Shown here one piece after another: positions 27,401 to 39,400 of a stretch of 64,000 nt of DNA. The notes beneath the pieces are model-generated. The model worked only from the letters and a program-made list of their open reading frames with translations, did not search any database and was not told the DNA's origin. Position numbers and translations under genes: made by a program. Source of the DNA: Pomphorhynchus laevis (taxonomy: Eukaryota > Acanthocephala > Palaeacanthocephala > Echinorhynchida > Pomphorhynchidae); the NCBI GenBank assembly GCA_012934845.2, contig WNNJ02000677.1, positions 1-64,000 on the forward strand, read 5' to 3'. The number at the start of each line of letters is the position of its first letter. Positions within the stretch are counted from its first letter, which is position 1.

Positions 27401-30400
27401 ATATGTTTCCAAACTATTAAGCTAAACTTGACATATTGTTATTGAAGTACTTTAGGTACTCTGAGAAGGTAAACGATACTCTTACATCGGCTTCATAATA
27501 TTTAATCGAGTTAAATAAAACTGTATCCTTGTATATAACGGTGAAACTTCGAAACAGACAGTTAAATATTATTTTGTCTCTCCATGGGAGACGAAATTTT
27601 GATCGTAATTAAGTTATAAAGTTTCTTCAGGAATGGAATTTTTTTCTGTTCAGTTTGTGAGTTAGAAAATAAAGCAGTACTTACCTCACTTCCTTGAATG
27701 GGGGAAATACCTGGTTGAGATGAAGAATTCGTTGCAAAAAAACTGGAGACGCGAATGCATTTTCCATCATATTTTGCAGGATTTGCGCTTTTGTATTATG
27801 CTTTGATCGTCCGATGTTAGCAAAATCACACATTTGAAAAAAAATCAATAAATAAAGATTTCCTTAAAAAACTAAACGTCTTTCTATATAACCACAATGT
27901 TTCTTAAAAATAAAACATGCAGAGAAAAAAAAACGAATTTTAAGTCAGCCAGTCGTCAATAGATGTCTTCATGTATCACGGCTTCAGTTCCAGCGGAATC
28001 TAAGCCCTCCAGCCAATCCAACACGCCTTAAAAATTAAACAACACACATTTTAAAACAGACAAAAAGAACAAGGAAAAAATAAGATCATAAAACAAAATA
28101 AATCAAAATAATAAAACAAGTTATAAAAACATACGAATCGAATAATAAAAATAATGTAATAATAGAGTAACTAATTATAATTTAATCTAAACTAAAACAA
28201 AATCTTAGAACAATGAGAAAGCATATTTTAATTGAAAAATTAAAATAATGTAATATTAGCATAATTAATTATAATTAAATTTAAGATTGAAATTGGATTT
28301 ATTATAAAGCATTAAATTAGGATTTGTTTAGGTAAAATACGCTTCTATAAAATAAGTTACTTTATAACAAGTTATTTTCAAATGATAAAATAGATGCATT
28401 TTTAAAATTAATGGAAGGATTCAAACTTGCAAAATGTTGAGCAACACACTAGAAGTGGTCTGCTGATGTACATTTTAAGTATACAATTATAATTATAAGT
28501 GTATAATCATATTACATTATTGTTATTCTATTTTGTGTTGTTGCATGTTTTTCGGTATTTTCTCTTTTTAAATATAAATGTGGGTACATCAATGCTCTTT
28601 TAATTTTGCATAAATGTTAAATTAAATCAGCTAACTGAGTCTACGTATTTAATATAATTATAAACTAAACAAAACATAATAATGCTGAATCAAAATTTAA
28701 TAATTAAATAATAAAATAAATAATTGTTTTTAGATTTTCTATAATTTAAATCAAGTTAAAATAAAAAATTGAAATTTAAAATAAACGTCATTTTTATGAA
28801 TTGACTAATAAATAACAGACTTTGTATCAGAATAAGAATTAGAGGTCATCAGGTGGAACTGCTATGCTATAAGGTTTCGGCCTCTAACTCCTCTACCCAA
28901 CATAGCAGCGGGGCCTAAAAACGAAATTTTTTAAACATTTTATTGTAATCCTGATGATGATAGCAGGAGCTATCGAAATATTGATTTTTTTTATCAAATA
29001 AAGGAAAATTATTTTGTTTTTTTTTGTTCCGATAAAACTATATAATATTAAAGCAATATTAAATTTTAGAAAACACGTACAACGTACCGAAATGAGTGCA
29101 AACAATTGCCGCATTACGTGCTCGATGTGTTTGTGAAGAGTAGCCTCTAATTATTATAATTAGCAACAAACAAAAGCGAGGATATATTTATTATTTCATA
29201 TATTTTGAAAGAAATTAATGGAAGACAATTAAACGATCAGTTGTGTCCCAATTTCAATTTGTGTCGAAACATCAAATTGAAATTCAAACAGTAAATTTAT
29301 TAAATTTAAAATTGATATTATTATTAATTTAAAATTAAATTTAAATTAAATTTTAAATTTATTTAAAATTATTTACCGGTTTTAATCAATCTTACAATTA
29401 ATTTTGATAGTCTTTTTTATTGTTATTGTTTTTGTGTTTTGTTGTTTTTTGTTCATTGTGAATTTCAGTTTGATATTTTGATTAAAAATAGGCATAACTA
29501 ATGATTTGAACTTCTGCGATATGGTAATCATTATATATAATTTATCATTTTTTAAACTGACTTATATAATGTTAATACCGAAAAGCAAAAAATAATGCAT
29601 ACACCAAAAAATTAAACAGCCCTCATTTTAAAACAAACAAAAAAGAAAAAATGTTAAAACATAATAAAAGCAAAATCATAAAACAATTGATAAAAGCATA
29701 ATTGAATAATAAAATATTGTAATAATAGAGTAATTTACAATAATTTAATCTAAACCACAACAGAATCTTAGAACAATGAAAAAATATATAATTGAAAAAT
29801 TAAAATAATTTAATATTAGAATAATTAATTACAATTTAATTAAAGGTTGAAATCAGATTTTTTATTAAGCATTAAATTAGGTTCTTTTTGCATAGTATAC
29901 GCTTCTTGAATAATGCGAGATAATGAGTTACTTTCAAATGATAAAAGAAGTGCATTTTCAAATGATATTTTCTTTTTCTTTTTAAGTAGAAATGTGGTTC
30001 ACATCAATGCTTGTATTTTTGCATAAATGTTAAAAAACGAAATTTTGTATATATTTTATTGTAATCCTGATTATGCTAGCAGCAGCTATCGAAATATTGA
30101 TTTTTTTTATCAAATAAAGGAAAACTATTTTCTTCTTTGTTCCATTAAAACTTTAAAATAAAAATTATATTAACTATATCCTTTGATCAGTTAATAATTT
30201 TTACGAGTAAACAATAAATTTTTAAAATAATTAAATAATAAAATATAAATAATTATTATATAAGATTTTATATGATTTATATTTATAAAGTTAAAATTTA
30301 TAACTGATATTCAAAATAAAATTAATTTTTATAAATTGAATAAAGCAAAAAAATCAAAAAATAAATATAAAACAAAAATCGTTTTTATCATTCAACTGCA

Positions 30401-33400
30401 GGTTAACATTTCGGGCAATGCTGGTAGTTTTTAAAATAACCGCTAGATTTGTTAACTTCCTTGTGTTACTTGCCGTTATAACAAATTAAATAAGCTAACT
30501 GAGTCTACGTATTTTATATTGCAAATTAAAAATAATGCAAAATAAAAGTTAAATAGTTAAATAATAAAAAATTAATTAATAATAAATAATTGTTATAAGA
30601 TTTTCTATAATTTATATCAAGATGAATTATAAACTGAAATTAAAAATAAAAATCAATTTTTATGAATTGACTTATAGAAAACAAACTATGTATCAGAACA
30701 GGGATTAGAGATCATCAGGAGGAACTGTTATGTTATCAGGTTTCGGCCCCTAACTCCTCTACCCAACATAGCATCGGGGCCAAATACATGCTAATGATGT
30801 ATTTCCTCTGATAAAACTATCTAGTATCTTATTCTAATAAAAAGTATATTTTTTATTATCCATCCATAAAAATTTGCCACTTAAGAGTTTAAATTTATTC
30901 TTTATATTATTGTGTTGATTTATATATTTTACTATTTTCTGCTTGATGTTATTTTTATAGTAACCTAGTTTAAAATATGTATCTATTAAATTATTTAAAT
31001 GATTTTGAAGAAACCAATATCATTACATATTATAGCAATTTTAAAAATTTCATTATTTAGTGTATTATATTTTATATTATATGGTATGCATGAATGCTCA
31101 TGCAAAAATATGTTTCTTGTAAATTTAAATATGTCATCTTTACGATATAAATTAATAGTAGCTTTAGTTAATGTTAATTTAATGTTCATATCTAGATATA
31201 CACCTTCTTTATCATTAATATTGGTTTTGTTAAGAATAAGGCTTTCTGGATAAATGTGCTCACTAATTGAATAAAAATTATTAGAATTAAATACACATAT
31301 ATCATCAATGTATCGAAGCTCCTATATCCTACAGTTGCAGCTCCTATAAAGCTGCAACTGTAGCTGCTATCCTTACCATGGTGATATGAACGAGTTGTAT
31401 GATTCGATTATATGGATCGAGCCTGCAGCACATAGGCTCGACAATGGCAAACCTGTGTACTGCAAAAATATCGGACAATAATATAATCTCGCTTTTATTT
31501 GTTGCTATATATTTATAAAGAAGGCACATTTGCTCTTATACAATTAATAGAATTATTATACTAAATAAGATTATATGATACTGTAATAGAATATTATAAA
31601 TTTATTACTAGAATTATAATACTTCAGTTATAAAATTCGTATAATTTTAATATTATAAATAATATTTTATATTTTAAATATTTTATATTTTTATAAATTC
31701 ACCAGAACGAAAAAGTTAGTTTTATTCCAAAAATTACACAATATTTCGATAACTACTGCGATCATCTTAAGGAAAATTACAAACAGTTTATCAAACACAA
31801 AATTAGGAGCTATCGAATATTATAGCAGAAGAATATTATATTCAATTCAGGATCTATCAATATGAGATAGCAGGTGTTACCGAAAAATTGTGTCAATTTA
31901 TGGATCAAGCTATTTGCATCTTTCTTCCTGCAAATTTATAAAATTAATTTAATAAGAAATAAATGGATATTTTCAATATAATTTGAATTCATAGAATTTT
32001 TACATTTATGTGATTTGTTGTTTTAATTGGCAAGAAATTCCGAATGATCATTACAACTTTATCTCATTACGTTTTAGAGCTATAAACAACAAACATGAAT
32101 ATTTATATATTTATATATATAAATATTTATATATTCTAGAAATTTTAGTGATTTTTACTAATGCGATTAATATTATGAAGATCATGTTTAGAGTAGAATC
32201 GGGTTTATCTAAAAGCGATGAAGATCAATCTATGAATGACAATTTACCCAGCAATCACTCATCAGACGACATTGAATTATTTGATGACGATGATGTGGAG
32301 ACTGCTTTACCAAAACGAGTCGAAAGTGTCTTTCTAGAAAGACCACAGGTTATGCCTCCATACAGTTCATTCTTCATATTTTCTACTGAAAACAGGTAAT
32401 TTTACTAATCGATTATATTATATTATAATATATTATATAATATATTATATTACGTTTCTTTATACGTTAAAACTGATGCTATGCATTGATAGCATAGTTG
32501 GAATTAAATATAATTAAATAGATTTTATAATACAGTTTTGGAGTATTTAATACTATTAAAGCAATTTTAGAGTAACAGGATGTGAAGATTTCTTTTAGTC
32601 ATTCACATACGGGTTTGGCGATCTATGCTCATGAATCAAATATAATTGCAAATTAATGTAAACCCTAAAATTGGTGTACCATTTTGAAATGATCAACTGA
32701 CATACCCCGAAATTTCTTATACTAACAAGCTTCCTTGCCTTTTATGTAGCTATTTCTATTTGTTTTAGTCAATATTTTAATAAACAAAATCGGCAATGAA
32801 AATTTTAAACTTTTGAGTTCAAGCTTTAACTTGAACTTAAAATTTTAAACTTCAAGTTTTATTATATACGTTTAAATGTAAACTCATCGATAAATTGCCC
32901 ATAACATTCTCATATCTCGGTATGTCAAAATAATTGCTTTCAGCGGCTTTAAGGTTTTATAGGTACGACATCTCAGTCTAATTTTATTACTAATCTCACC
33001 ATTTAGGCTATTCACAACATTGAATTGTCTGAATAGTAAGATTTTATCATCTTAAAACAATTTCATTCTAAAAAATAGGAATTCCATTTTATAAATTTAA
33101 AAGTCGATAAAGACCACTTGATAAAAAATAAAATAATAACGAAAATTCTACAATTTTCGTTATTATTTAATTTTTTGTTATTATTTGTATTCATGTAAGT
33201 TTAACCAACTTTTGCTTGGTTTTCTAATTTACTCAGCGGTGTTACCATTTATTTTGCATATTGTCTCTTTTAAACTTACTTTTTTATAAAAGAAACTTTT
33301 ATCTAATCGTACATTATGACTGTAGTCTTCAATAGCTGCTGATAAAAATGTGCAAGTTATTAATCAGATTTTGCATATAAATTAAAATGCATTATGATTG

Positions 33401-36400
33401 TAGAATTTAACACTGAGACATTTTCATTTTTCAAAAAAATCGGTAACCGATTGATCGCTTAAGCACTCGAGTATACAAGCGGCATTGCCTCGCTGAACCA
33501 CTACGCTTAATCGTTGGCTGAGAAAAGCCGTTTATCGAATTTCACCTGTGGTCCCGGACATCATATTTCCGATCTCTTTGATGAAATGTGAGGTTTCCTT
33601 GCCCAAGACACCCAAGGACTCAATACTATACTTATTGCTTTTTATTGTCCTTATACAATTGTACCATTAAATATTGTCATTAGTGGAATGAAATGCGTGG
33701 TATATTTCGCATATAAGCACACTATTCAATACGCAATCGTTTCTACTTCATTTGCCGTCTACCACAATGAAATACAGAGAATACACCAAAAACATTTATT
33801 TTAAATTTATATAGCGCCTCCCAAACGTATTTTACAGAAAAACGTCTTTTAAAGATTATCGACCTTTGAAGCCATTGTGAAGCAAATCTGATACAAATTT
33901 GTTCATAAATCTATTCATAAATCTATTTTATTACAAGTATATAGTTTATATCAAAATATTAATATTTTGATATTTATATTATTTATATTAAAAACATACA
34001 GGTTATTATATACAAAAATTAAATTATCTTAAATATTCTTATATTTCAGAAATAGGTAAGATCAAATAATATTTAATTAAACAACTATTTGGAAAATATT
34101 CGCGTATACTTACCTTGGTTACAAGAGAACAGGTTAAATATCGATCGAATTGAATATTTAATTATTTGTTTGCCCGTGAATAAATTTTGTATAAAATTAC
34201 TTTTAATATCATTTTTAATTTATTTTAATTTATTAAAATAATTTATAATTATTTCATAAATATAAAATAATTACGGCCTCGAGCCTGTTGCTCGAGGCCG
34301 TCCGCCTCGAGCAACAGGAGCCTTAGCTAAAGCACACGCCCCGTAACATGAAATTCAAACATAATGATATTTGGGTTAAATTCCCTTTGTAAACTTTGTG
34401 AATAAAGCTTTTCTTCTCAAAAAAAATTATAATTATTTAATAATTAATAATCAAATAATTTATGATTATTACAATCATAAATAATTATAATTATAAATTG
34501 ATTACACTTGGTAAAACGAGTGTAACTTTGAAAATCAACACAATTAAGATTTTATGACTGTAAGCTGGATACCTGGTATACATTAGCTTTTTTGTTCAGA
34601 ATTAGGTAATTAGGGTGTTGTTTTGTGTCAGCTTATTTATTAATCAAAGGTATGATATTATTATTTTTAATATATATTAAATATTTAGTAAAAAACGTTT
34701 ATAATATTTTATAAATGTATTTGCTTTAAAATATCATTTTTACCTTCTACATATTTATTTATAGATTTCGAAAACTGTGTTTTAAATGCATATCATCCAA
34801 ATGGTTCGGCAATTCTTTATTAATTTGCATTCTGATTTCAAGTGCCACACTTTGTGCTGAAGATCCTTTAGGACGAGAATCAAGAACCACAAAAGTATGA
34901 TTAACCTTTCTGTAGTTAAATGTTTTTAACTAAAAATAAAAAAGGAAAATAAGGCATCTTTAAATATTTTTCTGTGAAACTTAATTCAAGGCCAGAAATC
35001 TTACCTTAAATTGATTATCATAAACATTAAAATATATGATTTCATTTAGATTGTTCTTTAAATTATATATAACATCAAGCCTTGCTCAGGTAGACTCATC
35101 ATAAGCAACTTAAACACGGCATGTGAAAAATTGGCTAAACATCTCTACAATAAATTTCTTCTAATCTTAAAGCAGTGCACATTATATCTAGAGAGTACTG
35201 ATCACTTCATTAAACACTTTGAGAACGTGAAGATGCACATAACGGACAACATTTTAATGTGCACACTTGATTTTGAGTCACTCTACACGTCCATACATAT
35301 TGATAAAGGCATTAGATCAATTGTTATATTACGTAATGATAATTGGGAAGAGACTGAAATAAACAAAACTGCACGTGTTGAAGTAAATATAAGATCCAAC
35401 AATTCCTATAAACTGTATTGCTGGTTAAGATATATCGATGATATTTTTGCTATCTGGACTCATATAAGAGAACGGTTTGATGGATTCATCGATAGACTCA
35501 ACAGAGCTAGTGAACTTCGATTCACCGAGCAAAATGCAGATACAGTAATCTTTCTAGACAGAAATATGTATAGACCTGAATACAATGTGGCAAACCAAAT
35601 TACACAAAACATTTAGCGGTGTAAGTTCAATTTTGCATTTCGCTCATGTGTACCGGTCAAACGCATCGCAGTGAGTTTACACGAGATAGAAAGATTTTCT
35701 CTAAACAATCATAGTATTTCGAATGCATCAAAGCTCTAAGAAGCGAATTCATGGCTAGGGGACATCGGAAGTCTGTAATCGACAGGCAAATAAGGGAAGT
35801 CGGACAAATGTCTCGCAACGACTTAATTTCCAAAGGGGTCACAAATGAGTCTGAAAGCGAGATTTCATCATTTACGTTCCACCCAGCATTACGAGGGCTA
35901 CAAGTAGACGTAAACGAGGCTTATTCAAATATTGACAAAAGTGTCGAAAAGTGGTTCCTGCGCCTAAAATTGCATTTCGTAGCCACACAACGCTAGATAC
36001 GGTATAACACAGGTCTAAATTGGGTAACATAGAAGGGTCTAGCAGTCCTTGCAAAGACAAACGATGCAAGTGTTGCAGTGAAATGACAGAAGCCCAAATA
36101 CTGTATAACGCTGTATAAAGGGCAAATACCGTATAAAGGGCAAGTTTAATTGTAAACATAGGGCGGTAGTATATATGTAAGTGCTTAAATTGACCTAATC
36201 ACTACATATGACAGAAATAATGGGTAATGCATGTACGTGATCTCACTCGCCGTTCTTACAAGGCTCATAAACGTGAGAAAAATGACAGCGCAGCTAAACA
36301 TTGCATCAACTTTACCGAGAATTTAATAAAAAGCACGATAATCGAAGAGGATCTGCCAGATACAGCAACAAGAAAGAAACAGGAGTTATTCTGGATTGGG

Positions 36401-39400
36401 CGGACCATAGCCGACAAAGCGCTAAATACCGAGCATATTTTCCATCTGCCTTGAAAGTCGAACGAACTCAAAGTGTCCTAACACATGTACGTGCATACAA
36501 AAATAAGTTCCGGTTATCACTTCCTGCTCGATGACGGCAGTAACACAACATATAAAAGTGTTCGTTATTTTATTATCGTAAATAATTGTAAAGTTAACTG
36601 AAGAAGGCAATATCCAAAGCTTTGGGATAGTGCTAATAATAAATTTGTCATGTCTTTGACAGTTTTCGAATTATATATATTTATATATATTGTGCTCCGG
36701 GAGATAATAAGCGTCAGCCTCATAATTATAGATATTGCCAAAAACCGAAGTTCGATTACAAGTAGATCAGACTTCCTTATCATTCCTAAACGAGCTGATG
36801 GTAACCGGCAGCACTCATCAGTAGGGTGAACTACCATAAGTCGTTTCGTCTGCCTTGTGATATATTAAAAGGCATCTCCGAGAATTTGCTAACGTGGTAG
36901 CATGGGCCTAGTCTCTTTAAACTAACCATTGCGTTCCGGATCATCCTAATTTTATTCGACAAGATATTTCCTTGCTGTCGTTGCTTACTTTCTCTCAAGA
37001 TTTCTCAAGTGGTCGTCTAGAAGTGACATGGGGACTGAGAGTCGTGAATCAAAGTCTAGTCTAACAAGCGATACCATTTAGTATAGTTTCGGTCTCTAGG
37101 CCTTTATCATTGTAAGTTTTAATAACCAACAGATTTTAACTGGTTTAAATCTTTTGGTTATTAAAACTTACAATGATAAAGGCCTAGAGGCCGAAACGTC
37201 AAAATAAATCCTTGTTGTTTGTCCGGTGAAGAAATTTCTTCATCTTTACTATTGAGTACTCCTGTGTGAGTCCCGGACCTCAGTGAAAAACCAAGCTTTA
37301 TACAAGCTACAAATATTTCTATATATATATATATATTACACTTAAAAGATTTTACTACATTGTATTGACTTCGAAAGCTACGTCATGCAATTAGCATATA
37401 GTGAATTCTTTCTGCTTTAATCTATATATAGTATGTTTTTCATGTGTATACACTGTATTGCTGCAACTGATGAGGCTACTCAACGCCGAGAAGGTATGGC
37501 GTCTTGCAGTGATGAAACTTGAAATTCTCTATATATAGAAAGAGGCAGATTAATCCCAGATCGCATAGCGATACGGCTTTATAGTCTTTACTAATGAAGC
37601 GGACATAATTGAGAATTGGAAACCAACACAGTCCATCAGCAATCAAATCTCTAGACCGGTTTCTGCTTATTGAGCTTTACCAGTAGGGTTCAGATTTTAA
37701 GAGTGTTTAGAGATTCTCCACCACAGTTTAGATGGGTTCATCACAAGGGCTATTGCTACAAGCCAATCTTCAAGTCCACGTGTGATCACAAAAGTAATTC
37801 GTTATTATATTATATAAATATTATTGCAGCCTGATCCCGGATCGCAGAGCGATACGTCATTATAGTCGTTACTAATAAGTAAGCGGAGGAACCTGACTAA
37901 CTGGGTATTGGAAACCATAATCAGTTATGTCTTTTTCCACGTTTTCTTATTAGTAACAACTATAATGTCGTATCGCTCTGCGATCAGGGGGCCTGCTGCA
38001 ATAATATTTATATAATATAAATCCAAATTACTTTTGTGATCGCCTGTGGAATTGAAGATCATCTTGTAAGAATAATCTCTGTGATGAACCTTTCTAAACT
38101 GTCCTGGAGGATCCATGAACACTCTTAAAATCTGAACTCTACTGATGAAGCTCCATAAGCAGAAACCGGTCTAGGGATTTGATTGTAGATATACTGAGAT
38201 GGTTTCCCAAACTCAGTTATGTCTGTTTCCCCTCGTTTACTTATTAGTAACGACTATATATACTATTTCCTTTATCCAGTTCAATAAACAAAAGTCTAGC
38301 AATTAACGCATAATATTCTACAAGAAACAATCGCAGTATTTTTTAATTGGCATATTTCAACTCTATTTGCATATTTTAATAATATTTTGTTTCGTTAACA
38401 TTTTTAACTAGAAACTGAAAATTACTTTTAAAATAAAAAAAATTATTTCTTTGCGTTCTCAAATGAGAATAAATTACTAATTTTAAAATTTGTTATTATA
38501 TTCATTGATTTTCCTTCAAATTGACTCGGAGGTACAGTAATTCTGTTTTTAAATCATTCTTACTTTGCAATCATGTTAGTCAATAGGAATACAAATTAAT
38601 CAATTTAGAATTTTTCAATTTTATTTCAGTTTGTTCAATTTTAGGCTTTATCAATTATTGACTATTTCTTCACAGCTGTTTTTACGATTGAGATAATCTT
38701 AAAGGTAAAACAAAATTCAATTTACTTTTTTCATTTTAATTCGATGGGCAATGCAAATTTACGCTTTAAATCTGTTTAAGTTATAAGCTCTTATATGTAT
38801 ACATATTTTGATTGCATAAATCACTGTTAGATTTAGTTTCAATCATAGAAAATTTCTATTTTCAGTTCACATAATACAGGTTAGAATTTCAATGCCACAG
38901 AAAGTATTTCCTAACTATAAGTAACACGATATTTCTTTAATCGTTGTCGTAGTAGAAATTGTAGAAATTGCTATTTTTCGTAGTTTTTGCAAATTTTCAT
39001 ATTTGCTAGAGTATAGGATTTACCATATGTGTAAATATATTATTTAGCCAAGATATAATGTAAATCCATTATTTAAACATATTTTATATTTTTATATATT
39101 TTAAATACAAAATATTTCAAATATTAAAAGATGTTTAAATATATTTATATAAAGTGAAATCTAGTAGCAATTTATAAATATTACAAAAATTATAAAACAA
39201 TTATAAAAGTATAATTGTCTATATTTTTACATAAAGTGAAATATCAAATCAATTGATAGAAACGTAAATCAATTTATTATGTCTTCTCAATCTAGATTAA
39301 AATCTAAATACGACAATTTGTTTAATCAATTTATAATTTTATTATATTTATAAGCGTTCTACTTGGCTAGATAATTGATATATAAATCGGACAATTTATA

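Larger units (their letters stand above)
32396..34764. other. Intron between II-III linker exon and III-S1
   Basis: AT-rich with no gene. A GC-richer segment at about 33455-33640 (CAAGCGGCATTGCCTCGCTG at 33477) shares a short block with 57360-57385. A compact hairpin lies at 34273-34301. Confidence 0.5.
37530..38275. repeat. Head-to-head pair of hammerhead-containing repeat units (about 340-bp imperfect inverted repeat)
   Basis: The left unit (about 37530-37890) and right unit (about 37930-38275) are imperfect reverse complements. Shared blocks include GATCGCAGAGCGATACG, TTACTAATAAGTAA, the ATAATATTTATATAATATA stretch, and AGACCGGTTTCTGCTTAT-type sequence. The centre is about 37905. Each unit holds a hammerhead-like motif. 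The structure fits a retrozyme or PLE-terminal-repeat-like element inserted as a fold-back pair. No ORF. Confidence 0.7.

Noticed and set aside
32010-32191. N-terminal extension of the 129-aa frame ending at 32399
   Set aside because: Only the part after the tttag acceptor at 32191 matches the II-III linker; the upstream residues are AT-rich translation.
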